Source of the DNA: UBA5239 sp040391785
GTDB lineage: Bacteria > Verrucomicrobiota > Lentisphaeria > Victivallales > Victivallaceae
Assembly: GCA_040391785.1 (NCBI GenBank)
Contig: JBEBXH010000007.1
Coordinates: forward strand, 55,416 to 119,415
DNA: 64,000 nt
Direction: 5' to 3'
The translations under genes and the position numbers were made by a program. Under the pieces are notes generated by a model. The model saw only the letters and a program-made list of their open reading frames with translations, had not been told where the DNA came from and searched no databases. Shown piece after piece: positions 51,208 to 59,657 of the stretch; the first letter of the stretch is position 1; each line of letters begins with the position of its first letter.

Positions 51208-51771
51208 ATGAAAAAGATCGCAATGTGTCTCGTTGCAGTCGCCGCAGTCGCCGTGGTTATGACTGGATGCAAATCCATCAATACCAGTGATGCCGGTAAC
51301 ATGAACCTCTATCCGGAAACTTACAAGCCGTTGTACGGTTATCGTCCGGTCTTTGAAGTCGACACCAAGGCCAAGGTCGCCGGTGAAGCCAACGTCCACG
51401 TCCTGTTCGGCATCTTCTGCTGGGGCGCCAGCAATTTCGCTGACAACGCCAGCGTTTTCGCTGCTGACAGTTTCTGGGCCAACTTCTTCCCGTCCGCCAA
51501 GAACATCTCCGGCAAAGCCGCGTTCTACAATGCCTGTATCACCAACAAGTGTGATGCGGTTATCGCTGCCCGTTACGAAATCACCACCACTGATTATTTC
51601 GTTTATCAGAACGTCAATTCCAAGATCAGCGGCTATCCGGCTGTCATGACCGGTCTTGACAAGGTCAAAGTCCTTTCCTACACCTTCGACAAGAACGGCA
51701 AACCCACTGTTCTCGAAGGCAATGACGTTTATGTGGCCCTGCCCGGCACGACCAGTTCTTCCTGGTTTTAA
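51208..51771 (+). CDS. Lipoprotein of unknown function
   Basis: The 187-residue protein has a lipoprotein signal (MKKIAMCLVAVAAVAVVMTGC, lipobox MTGC). The mature part has VHVLFGIFCWGASNFADNAS and an ITNKCDAVIAARYEITTTDY segment that recalls small TRL-like and CsgG-like lipoproteins, but I cannot assign it. The ATG at 51208 follows AAAGAAAGGG. It is monocistronic with a perfect terminator. C- and G-ending codons dominate, hinting at strong expression. Confidence 0.72.
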   Translation: MKKIAMCLVAVAAVAVVMTGCKSINTSDAGNMNLYPETYKPLYGYRPVFEVDTKAKVAGEANVHVLFGIFCWGASNFADNASVFAADSFWANFFPSAKNISGKAAFYNACITNKCDAVIAARYEITTTDYFVYQNVNSKISGYPAVMTGLDKVKVLSYTFDKNGKPTVLEGNDVYVALPGTTSSSWF

Positions 51772-51795
51772 TTTTTAAAACCTGAACGTCAATAT

Positions 51796-51824
51796 AAGAG
51801 GAGGCAAAATTTGCCTCCTCTTTT
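51796..51824 (+). terminator. Intrinsic terminator after the lipoprotein gene
   Basis: A 13-base perfect stem: AAGAGGAGGCAAA (51796-51808) with its complement (51810-51822), then T residues. The loop is nominally one base, so the innermost pairs will open. Confidence 0.88.
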
Positions 51825-51841
51825 ACTTTTGTGAGGTCAGA

Positions 51842-52561
51842 ATGCGATATCTTTTTTCCTTGTCAGTTTCTCTTCTCGTCTTTTCCTGCCTTGCCCAAAA
51901 TGCCGGAATCCCCGCCGCGCCTGTGGAAATACAAAATACCCAGATCTACAGTGAATCCGATTTTGACGGCGAATGGCTCGGTTACTGGTCCAACGGCAAG
52001 CGCTTCCTGGCCAGAACTGCTACCGCCTTCATCCTGACCAAAGACAAAGACTGGCAGATTTCCACCAATGACTCGGAACCGAAAAGCTCCGGATCATTTT
52101 ACGTCACCGATAATCACGTCTGCTTCAAATTAACCGGCCGCGATGATGGTGAACTCCTGGCTGAAATAATCAATCCCGATAATTTCGTCTTCAAAGAAGA
52201 AACTAAATCCGGACGTTCCGTCGTCTACCGCCGGCGCAGTAAACTTCCTTCCGTCACCCGTGAAGCTCTCAAAGGCGTGTGGCGTTTTACCGATGAGCGG
52301 AAAAGCGAAAAAGGCGAAATTGAAACCGTCAACGCTCCTTTCACCATCGAATTCAATGAAAAAGGGCTCTTCCAAATCCAATCTACCGATAAATCTTTCA
52401 AAATTCCCCCGGGCCTTGAAAAAGGAACTTTCTTCCTTCAGGAAGATTTGGTTTCCCTGAAAGATGCAAATAATCAGACCAGGATGCAGTTCTTCTTCAT
52501 CGCAGACAGCCTGACCAATAATAATCTGGAACGTCCATTCATCGGGCGAAAAGATAAATAA
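51842..52561 (+). CDS. Secreted or lipid-anchored protein with two lipocalin-like repeats
   Basis: The 239-residue protein begins MRYLFSLSVSLLVFSCLAQN, a signal peptide that may be a lipoprotein signal (VFSC). The mature part looks like two similar beta-rich halves, starting SDFDGEWLGYWSNGKRFLAR and ALKGVWRFTDERKSEKGEIE, each opening with a G-x-W motif as in lipocalin-like domains. No family name is certain. The ribosome site is GAGG. It begins 18 bases after the terminator. Confidence 0.65.
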   Translation: MRYLFSLSVSLLVFSCLAQNAGIPAAPVEIQNTQIYSESDFDGEWLGYWSNGKRFLARTATAFILTKDKDWQISTNDSEPKSSGSFYVTDNHVCFKLTGRDDGELLAEIINPDNFVFKEETKSGRSVVYRRRSKLPSVTREALKGVWRFTDERKSEKGEIETVNAPFTIEFNEKGLFQIQSTDKSFKIPPGLEKGTFFLQEDLVSLKDANNQTRMQFFFIADSLTNNNLERPFIGRKDK

Positions 52562-52618
52562 CGCCGCGTGCAAGTTTTACAACAGTAAGGATGAATGCGA
52601 GGAACTGCGCGTTAGCTG

Positions 52619-53155
52619 CTATTGTCCGGTGGGAGCTGCTGACTGCAATACGCTCTGGCGCGAAACCAGAAATGGTTTCACTTCCAGCTGGAATTTTCCG
52701 TGACGCCGCAGGGTTTCGATTCCCTCATAAAGACGCAGGGCGAGCACTTCGAGATTTACCGCCACCGTGGTCAGCGGCGGGTTGAGGTATTGGGCATAAT
52801 AGTAGTCGTCGAAACTGATCACGCTGATATCGTCCGGGATGCGGAGTCCCCGCAGTCTCAGTTCATCATAAAGGCCGATTGCCACCTGGTCGAACGGACA
52901 GACGATCGCAGTGATATCCGGCCGTTTGGCCAGAAAATAATCCACCATCAAGCTGCATTTCTGCCATGGGCGCCAGTTGTGATCGTAGAAATCGATGGCC
53001 AGTTCGACGTCATGCTGGTCCAGCCAGTTCTTCAAGCCGTAATAACGGTCGCGGAAATCGGCCGAACCTTTCAAGCCCTCCGACAGCCGGATGGCGGCGA
53101 TGCTGCGGTGCCCGGCTTCGTACAATGCCCGTGCCGCCAGAACCGAGCCGTTCGG
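52619..53155 (-). pseudogene. 5'-truncated LacI-type regulator (C-terminal half of sensor domain)
   Basis: Reading leftward, LacI-like homology begins near 53155 at LAARALYEAGHRSIAAIRLS and continues through AIVCPFDQVAIGLYDELRLR and PDDISVISFDDYYYAQYLNP to a normal C-terminus. The DNA-binding domain and the first half of the sensor (about 160 residues) are gone. Upstream of the breakpoint the strand is antisense to an alpha-L-rhamnosidase remnant. The frame can be extended to an ATG at 53203 only by reading that antisense sequence, so a functional regulator is unlikely. Confidence 0.8.
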
Positions 53156-53379
53156 ACTGCCACGCCTGGAGCGCGCATATTCTGTATCATTTCTTCTCGA
53201 CACTGCTGGGCATCCGGCCGGCGGCGGCGGGCTTTTCGGCGGTGACCATAACTCCGCAGATCGGCGGCCTCGATTACCTGCGCGGTTCGATGCCGCATCC
53301 CGCCGGAACCATCAAGGTCGCGGCACAACGGGACCACTTTGTCTCCTCGGTGCCGCTCGGGGTGGAAGTCCGCAAATAA
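53149..53379 (+). pseudogene. 5'-truncated alpha-L-rhamnosidase (GH78) C-terminal remnant
   Basis: The frame from 53149 encodes 76 residues: RSDCHAWSAHILYHFFSTLL, GIRPAAAGFSAVTITPQIGG, then LDYLRGSMPHPAGTIKVAAQ. This matches the end of GH78 rhamnosidases (RSxCHAWSAxP...LLGIRP...) including the C-terminal beta-sandwich. The catalytic barrel, normally several hundred residues upstream, is absent; upstream DNA is antisense to the truncated regulator. The stop is six bases from the convergent AraC gene. Confidence 0.8.
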
Positions 53380-53384
53380 CGGTA

Positions 53385-54248
53385 TTAATTCTTGCCTTCG
53401 CGGAAGTACTGCGGGGAGATGCCGATGTATTTCTTGAACTGCGCGCTGAATTCGTAGGCGTTGGAATATCCCAGGCGCCCGGCGATGTCGACGATCGAAC
53501 GGTTGCTGTCGCGCAGCATCGAGCAGGCGGTATCGAGCCGCCGCCGCACCCGGTACTGCCACGGCGAAATACCGGTGTGCTTGCGGAATATCTTGCGGAA
53601 ATGCTCGTAACCCCAGCCGTTCTGGCGGCAGAATCGCTTCAGGTCGAACTCCTGCCCGAAATCGGCGGTCAGCTGCTGACAGGCCAGCTCAATGATGCTG
53701 TTTTCTTCCGTCCGCGGCGCGTCCGGCGCGGTCCGCCGGAGGCATTGCCCCAGGATGCCGATGAATTCCCCGGCGCAGTCCGGCAGCGATTCGTCGCCGC
53801 CGCTTTTCAGGACGTTGTAGAACTGCCAGATGCGCTCGAGCAGCGTGGGGTCAAGCGTCGAATTCTGCACCGGAGTATCGTTGCGGATGATCTGCATGGC
53901 GCGCAGCGATTGGTAAAACGCGGCGCCGCACTCCAGATAACACTCAAAATAATTACTCTCCACATCCACATAGTTCGAATGGAGCCGCCCCGGAAATCGC
54001 TGGAAGAAATCGCCGGCGCTCACCCGGTGCTGCGTGCTGTTTTCATCCACGTAACAACCGGTTCCGCGCAGTACGATCACCAGCACATAGCGGGGCCAGT
54101 GGGTATTGACGTGGTCCAAAGGCTTGGCTTTATGCAGGAAACCGCAGCCGATGCCCTCGTGGGAACCGGCCGGACCCATCAGCCGGAACACCGTGGAATT
54201 CGGACATTCGTCAAAGCCCGGAAATTCGATACTAATACCATTTAACAT
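53385..54248 (-). CDS. AraC-family transcriptional regulator of the beta-galactosidase genes
   Basis: The 287-residue protein has a cupin-like sensor (residues about 40-110; YVLVIVLRGTGCYVDENSTQ) and the AraC double helix-turn-helix (EFDLKRFCRQNGWGYEHFRK; RSIVDIAGRLGYSNAYEFSA). It is divergent from the GH2/GH42 gene pair with 100 bases between, so it likely activates them in response to a galactoside. Confidence 0.9.
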   Translation of the reverse strand: MLNGISIEFPGFDECPNSTVFRLMGPAGSHEGIGCGFLHKAKPLDHVNTHWPRYVLVIVLRGTGCYVDENSTQHRVSAGDFFQRFPGRLHSNYVDVESNYFECYLECGAAFYQSLRAMQIIRNDTPVQNSTLDPTLLERIWQFYNVLKSGGDESLPDCAGEFIGILGQCLRRTAPDAPRTEENSIIELACQQLTADFGQEFDLKRFCRQNGWGYEHFRKIFRKHTGISPWQYRVRRRLDTACSMLRDSNRSIVDIAGRLGYSNAYEFSAQFKKYIGISPQYFREGKN

Positions 54249-54348
54249 ATCTCTTTATACCATAAAAGACATTTTTTTTACTTATTTCGGTGATACATTA
54301 ATTAATATAGTTTTCCCTTTTATAAAATCAAACAGGAGTTATCGAAAG

Positions 54349-57300
54349 ATGTCTGTCAATCTGGAAAAACTGATCTACACCAGCCCCGATAGTCCGGGAA
54401 TGTCCCGTCTTCCCAACCGTTCGCCGCTGTTTCCCTTTGCCAAAGAAGCCGATGCCGCCAAGGCCGGGCGCGACCGCGGCCCGTGGTACCTCTCACTGAA
54501 CGGCGACTGGAAGTTCCGCTACAGCGAAAGCCCGAACGATGTGCCCGAAGACTATATGAACCCCCGTTTCAAAGATACCTCCTGGGATAAAATCGACGTC
54601 CCGAGCTGCTGGGATATGCGCGGCTACGATTACCCGCATTATACCAACGTCCAGATGCCTTGGCCGAACATGCCGCCGACCGTGCCGGACCGCAACCCCA
54701 CTGGTATTTACCGCCGCACTTTTGAAGTACCGAAGGAATGGGGCGGCCGCCGCGTAGTGCTGCATTTCGACGGGGTCGAAAGCTGCTTTATCGCATTCGT
54801 CAACGGTCACACGCTCGGCTTCAGCAAGGATTCGCGCGGCTCCACTGAGTTCGACGTCACGCAGTACGTCAAGCCCGGTAAAAACCAGATCACCGTGCTG
54901 GTGATCAAGTGGTCGGACAGCAGCTTCATCGAGGACCAGGACCATTGGTGGCACGCCGGGATCGTCCGCAGCGTTTACCTGTACTCGACGGGCGAAAACT
55001 ATATCGCCGACGTCCACGCCACCGCCACGCTCGACGAAACGTTTACCGACGGTCTGCTCAAGCTTGAAATGATCGCCGGATTCTCCAAAGTTCGCAGCAG
55101 TGAGTACAAATTCCAGGTCAAGCTGTACAATGCCAAGGGCAAACAGGTGCTGGAAACTCCGCATGTGGTCAAGCTGAATGGCGATGAATACACCTATACC
55201 CCCCGGGATAACAACCGCGTCTTTATCACTGCGGACCTGCGGATCAAAAATATCACCCCGTGGAACGCCGAGGCCCCGTACCTCTACACCATGACCGTGA
55301 CGCTGCTGGATGAGAAAGGCCGCGAGCTGGAAGCCGTGGCGGTCCGCCTCGGTTTCCGCACCGTCGAAATCAAATCGCGCCAGATGCTGATTAACGGCCA
55401 GCCCGTCCAGATCAACGGCGTGAACCGTCACGAACACGACGAACTGAATGGCCGCACCATTTCCGAGGACCTCACCCGCCGCGACCTGACGGTTATGAAG
55501 CAGTTCAACATCAATGCCATTCGCACCAGCCACTACCCGGCCGCGCCCGAGTTCTACGACCTGTGCGACGAATACGGCTTCTATGTGTTTGACGAAGCCA
55601 ACATCGAAAACCACCAGTTCTTCTATGACCTCTGCTCCAATCCGAACTGGGCGGTGGCCTATCTCGACCGCGCCGTCCGCATGGTCATGCGCGACAAAAA
55701 CCATCCGTCGGTCATCGTCTGGTCGCTGGGCAACGAATCCGGCGTGGGCGCGAACCACGCGGCCATGGCCGGCTGGATCCGCTTCTACGATCCCTCGCGC
55801 CCGATCCACTACGAACGCGCCTGTTACAGCAAGGACGGCGCCTGGCTGCCGAACAAAACACGCGAGCTCACTGATATCATCTGCCCGATGTACCCCAGTA
55901 TCGATTCCATCATCAAATGGGCCTGCACCCAGACCGACGACGACCGTCCGTTCATCATGTGCGAATTCAACCACGCCATGGGCAACAGCAACGGCTGTTT
56001 GAAGGAATATTTCGACGCCTTCGAAAACTATCACGGGTTGCAGGGCGGCTTCATCTGGGAATGGCTCGATCACGGCATTAAGCTCAAGGATAAGAACGGC
56101 AAATATTACTGGGTTTACGGCGGCGACTTCGGCGACGAGCCGAACGATTCGAACTTCGTGGCCGACGGCCTCGTCTGGCCCGACCGCACCCCGCACCCCG
56201 GCATGTACGAGCTGAAAAAACTGGCCCAGCCGGTCAAAGTCGAGGCTATCGACCTGCATTCCGGGCGTTTGCTGGTCACGAACCGCAAGTATTTCACCGA
56301 TCTCTCCGGCTTCAAAGTTACCTGGGAACTGACGGTGGACGGCAAGGTCGTCCAGCATGGCAAAATGCCGGTGCTGAACACCCCTCCGCGCCCGATGTCC
56401 GAATATTCGGAAGCAGTTCGCGTAAATGGCTATATCCATTATTTCATGAACGGCAAACCGTACAGTGCCACCGAGATCCAGCTTCCCATCGTGCCGCCGG
56501 AAATGACCTACGGACAGGAGTGCCACCTGAAGATCAGCTTTGCGCTGGCGCAGAAAACCTGGTGGGCCGAGGCCGGTTATGAAGTGGCCTGGGAACAGTT
56601 CGAAATGCCGTTCGGCGCCACGAAAAACGTCCCCGTACTGCCGCAGCGCGGCCAGCTGGTCACCAAAAAAGCCAAACGCAGCATCAGCGTCAACCTCGGC
56701 GAACTCGGCATTGATTTCAACGACAGCAGCGAGCTGATCGACATCAAGCTCGGCGGCGAGAAGCTGGTCGAAGCCGGCCCGAAGCTGAACATTGTCCGCG
56801 GCTCCACCGACAACGACGCGATCAAGGCTTTCACCATCGCTAAAAAGCAGACCTACAAGGCCTTCTACAAATGGACCGAATACGGGTTGTATGATTTCGA
56901 GCTGAAGAACCAGCGCATTTCCTCGGAGAAATCCGGTGACGAATTCATCGTGGCGGTCAATTCCCGCCATGCCGGGCCCAGGATCAAGAGCGGCGTGACC
57001 CACAGCCAGATCCACCGCATCAGCGCGGACGGCATCATCCGCGTGGAAAATGTCTTTGACGTAGAGGCGGAAATCCTCGACCTGCCGCGTCTCGGCGTGG
57101 TTCTGGAACTGCCCTCGCACCTCGACCAGGTCGAATACTTCGGCCGCGGTCCGCAGGAAAACCACATCGACCGCAACGCCGGTTATCCGGTGGGCCTGTA
57201 CCGCTCGACCGTGGACGAAATGCACGTGCCGTACATCATGCCGCAGGAAAACGGCAACCGTACCGAGGTCCGCTGGGTCGCGCTCTCCGGCAAGAACGGC

Positions 57301-57585
57301 AAGGCCGGTCTGCTGATCTGCGCCCCGGACGGCATGGAGTTCTCCGTCAGCCGTTTCTCGGCCAGACAGCTGGTCGACAAATGGCACGACAACGAGCTCG
57401 TTGACGAAGGCAAGATCTACCTGAAGCTGGATTACCGCCAGCGCGGTATCGGCACCGCCAGCTGTGGCCCGGACACGGTGGAGAAATACCGCTTCGGCGC
57501 CGGCAAATATTCGTTCCGTTACAACATCTATCCGTTCCTGAAAAACGAAGTGAAACCGGCCGACGTCGCCCGGTCGATCATCTGA
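54349..57585 (+). CDS. lacZ: Beta-galactosidase, GH2 family
   Basis: The 1078-residue enzyme has the LacZ plan: sugar-binding domain (WYLSLNGDWKFRYSESPNDV), immunoglobulin-like domain, TIM barrel (NGVNRHEHDELNGRTISEDL) with acid/base Glu at about 462 in WSLGNESGVGANHAAM and nucleophile Glu at about 538 in MCEFNHAMGNS, then the beta-sandwich small chain (FGRGPQENHIDRNAGYPVGL). No signal peptide, so it acts on imported galactosides. The ATG at 54349 follows CAGGAG; the frame open further upstream overlaps the divergent regulator and is rejected. The GH42 gene follows after ten bases. Confidence 0.94.
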   Translation: MSVNLEKLIYTSPDSPGMSRLPNRSPLFPFAKEADAAKAGRDRGPWYLSLNGDWKFRYSESPNDVPEDYMNPRFKDTSWDKIDVPSCWDMRGYDYPHYTNVQMPWPNMPPTVPDRNPTGIYRRTFEVPKEWGGRRVVLHFDGVESCFIAFVNGHTLGFSKDSRGSTEFDVTQYVKPGKNQITVLVIKWSDSSFIEDQDHWWHAGIVRSVYLYSTGENYIADVHATATLDETFTDGLLKLEMIAGFSKVRSSEYKFQVKLYNAKGKQVLETPHVVKLNGDEYTYTPRDNNRVFITADLRIKNITPWNAEAPYLYTMTVTLLDEKGRELEAVAVRLGFRTVEIKSRQMLINGQPVQINGVNRHEHDELNGRTISEDLTRRDLTVMKQFNINAIRTSHYPAAPEFYDLCDEYGFYVFDEANIENHQFFYDLCSNPNWAVAYLDRAVRMVMRDKNHPSVIVWSLGNESGVGANHAAMAGWIRFYDPSRPIHYERACYSKDGAWLPNKTRELTDIICPMYPSIDSIIKWACTQTDDDRPFIMCEFNHAMGNSNGCLKEYFDAFENYHGLQGGFIWEWLDHGIKLKDKNGKYYWVYGGDFGDEPNDSNFVADGLVWPDRTPHPGMYELKKLAQPVKVEAIDLHSGRLLVTNRKYFTDLSGFKVTWELTVDGKVVQHGKMPVLNTPPRPMSEYSEAVRVNGYIHYFMNGKPYSATEIQLPIVPPEMTYGQECHLKISFALAQKTWWAEAGYEVAWEQFEMPFGATKNVPVLPQRGQLVTKKAKRSISVNLGELGIDFNDSSELIDIKLGGEKLVEAGPKLNIVRGSTDNDAIKAFTIAKKQTYKAFYKWTEYGLYDFELKNQRISSEKSGDEFIVAVNSRHAGPRIKSGVTHSQIHRISADGIIRVENVFDVEAEILDLPRLGVVLELPSHLDQVEYFGRGPQENHIDRNAGYPVGLYRSTVDEMHVPYIMPQENGNRTEVRWVALSGKNGKAGLLICAPDGMEFSVSRFSARQLVDKWHDNELVDEGKIYLKLDYRQRGIGTASCGPDTVEKYRFGAGKYSFRYNIYPFLKNEVKPADVARSII

Positions 57586-57595
57586 GGAAGAACTC

Positions 57596-59587
57596 ATGAC
57601 GATTATCAAAGATTTTCCGCACATCCTGCACGGCGGGGATTACAACCCCGACCAGTGGCGGGAGTACCCCGAAGTCATCGACGCGGACTTCAAGCTGATG
57701 GACCAGTCCAACTGCAACACGTTTTCCGTGAACATATTCGGCTGGGGCCAGATTGAAATTGAAGAAGGCAAATTCGATTTCAGCGGACTGGACGACATCA
57801 TGAACCGTTGCGCGGCCGGCGGCAAAAAGGTTTTTCTGGCTACGCCGAGCGGGGCCCGCCCCGCCTGGCTGGCCTGCAATTACCCGGAAACCAACCGTGT
57901 CGACGAGAAGGGCATCCGTGCCAACTGGAACACCCGGCACAACCACTGCTGGAGTTCCCCGGTCATGCGGAGCAAAACCGCCACCATCAACCGCAAGCTG
58001 GCGGAGCGCTACGCGGCGCATCCTGCCCTCGGCGGCTGGCATATCAGCAATGAATACAATGGACACTGTTTCTGTGAGCTTTGCCTGGAGAATTTCCATG
58101 AATTTCTCAAGCAACGCTACGGTACGCTGGAGAACCTGAACCGTGCTTATTGGTCGGCGTTCTGGAGCCACACCATCACCGACTGGCACCAGGTCAATCC
58201 GCTCGATGATTGCGCCGACGCCACGCGGCTGGACTGGCTGCGTTTCACCTCCTGGCAGGTCGCCGATTTCATGCGTATGGAAGTGGCGGCGGTCCGGGAA
58301 CACTCCGACGCGCCGGCCACCACCAATATGATGGGACTTTACCCGTGGCTGGATTACTGGCGGATCGCCGAAGTCTGCGATGTCATCTGCGACGACTGCT
58401 ATCCGCACTGGTACAATGAAAAAACGGAAGAAGTGGCCAACCTGTTTTCCCTGATGCACGACATGCACTACACCATGCTCAATAAACCGTTTTTCATGAT
58501 GGAGTCGTGCCCCGGCATCCCGAACTACGTGAAATATCCGAAAATGCGTCGCCCGAACGAGCTCGAACGCGAAATGCTGCTCGCCATCGGCCACGGCGCC
58601 GACGGCACCATGTATTTTCAGTGGCGCAAGGGCCGCGGCAACTGCGAAAAATTCCACGGCGCGGTGGTCGGACACGACGGTACCAATCAGTCCCGCATGT
58701 TCAAGGAAGTGGCCGAGTACGGCCGCAAACTGTCCGCGCTGGACTCGATCGTGGATACACCAGTCAAACCGCAGGCCGCGGTGATTTTCGACTGGGAATC
58801 GAACTGGGCGCTGGATATTTCCAACTGTTGCGGCGGCAAATTGCTCAAGAAAACCCAGGCCACCATCGTCAACCATTACCAGAGCCTGACGCGGCACAAT
58901 GCCCCGCTAGCGGTCATCGAAAGCACCTGCGATTTCACGCCCTACAAACTGCTGGTCGCCCCGATGCTGTTCATGCTCAAGCCCGGCGTGGCCGAGCGGA
59001 TGCGGCAGTTCGTGGCCAATGGCGGCACACTGGTCATGACCTATCTCTCCGGCTATGTCGATGAAAGCAACCGCTGTTTCTTCGGCGGCAATCCCGGCGG
59101 CCCGGAAATGCGCGAATTCTTCGGCATCTGGAGCGATGATATCGACTGTTTCGAACCGACTGACGACCGCTCACTGCGCTACAATGGCAAGGAATACAAG
59201 GTCGAAGATATGGCCGAATACCTCCGCCCGGAAGGCGCGGAAACGCTGGCCGATTACACCGACGAATTCTTCGCCGGCGTCCCGGCCCTGACCGTGAAGA
59301 AACACGGCAAAGGCAAAGCGTATTACCTCGGTGCGCGCACCGGCCTGGACTTCCTGACGGCGTTCTACGGCGACGTGCTGACCGGCTGCGGTATCGAACC
59401 GCCGCTGCCGGGCATCCCCGACACGCTTCGCGTGAAAAAGCGCGGCGAATACTACTTCGTCTACAACATGACCACAACCGAGCAGGAAATCAAACTGCCC
59501 GCGCCGATGCGCGACCTCTGGAACAACCGCGAAGCCGCCAGCTCCGCCAAAGTTCCCCCCAGCGGCGCCATCGTCCTGACCAAATAA
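57596..59587 (+). CDS. Beta-galactosidase, GH42 family
   Basis: The 663-residue enzyme opens HILHGGDYNPDQWREYPEVI, has acid/base Glu in WHISNEYNGHCFCELC (about residue 151; the Cys cluster is the GH42 zinc site), nucleophile Glu in FMMESCPGIPNY (about 302), a trimerisation domain (FTPYKLLVAPMLFMLKPGVA) and a short C-terminal beta domain. No signal peptide. GH42 enzymes cleave short beta-galactosides such as those from galactan or host glycans. It is ten bases behind lacZ (GAGGAAGAA ribosome site), and both are likely under the AraC regulator. Confidence 0.94.
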   Translation: MTIIKDFPHILHGGDYNPDQWREYPEVIDADFKLMDQSNCNTFSVNIFGWGQIEIEEGKFDFSGLDDIMNRCAAGGKKVFLATPSGARPAWLACNYPETNRVDEKGIRANWNTRHNHCWSSPVMRSKTATINRKLAERYAAHPALGGWHISNEYNGHCFCELCLENFHEFLKQRYGTLENLNRAYWSAFWSHTITDWHQVNPLDDCADATRLDWLRFTSWQVADFMRMEVAAVREHSDAPATTNMMGLYPWLDYWRIAEVCDVICDDCYPHWYNEKTEEVANLFSLMHDMHYTMLNKPFFMMESCPGIPNYVKYPKMRRPNELEREMLLAIGHGADGTMYFQWRKGRGNCEKFHGAVVGHDGTNQSRMFKEVAEYGRKLSALDSIVDTPVKPQAAVIFDWESNWALDISNCCGGKLLKKTQATIVNHYQSLTRHNAPLAVIESTCDFTPYKLLVAPMLFMLKPGVAERMRQFVANGGTLVMTYLSGYVDESNRCFFGGNPGGPEMREFFGIWSDDIDCFEPTDDRSLRYNGKEYKVEDMAEYLRPEGAETLADYTDEFFAGVPALTVKKHGKGKAYYLGARTGLDFLTAFYGDVLTGCGIEPPLPGIPDTLRVKKRGEYYFVYNMTTTEQEIKLPAPMRDLWNNREAASSAKVPPSGAIVLTK

Positions 59588-59607
59588 ATCGAAATATACG
59601 AAAACCG

Positions 59608-59640
59608 CAGGCCGCCGAAATCAATCGGCGGCCTGTTGCT
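59608..59640 (+). terminator. Terminator between GH42 and DUF4838 genes
   Basis: CAGGCCGCCGA (59608-59618) pairs perfectly with TCGGCGGCCTG (59625-59635), followed by TTGCTTTT. It ends the beta-galactosidase transcript and, being symmetric, may also act on the convergent one. Confidence 0.8.
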
Positions 59641-59657
59641 TTTGGCTTTAAAATTCT

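Noticed and set aside
52966..53379. A 137-codon forward gene ending in the rhamnosidase fragment
   Set aside because: Its first 60 codons are antisense to the truncated LacI-type gene; only the part from about 53149 shows family similarity, so it is a remnant and not a new gene.
54493..57624. A reverse-strand frame of about 1040 codons opposite lacZ
   Set aside because: It is antisense to a complete GH2 enzyme with all catalytic motifs. The translation is low in complexity and matches no family. Such shadows are common opposite GC-biased codons.
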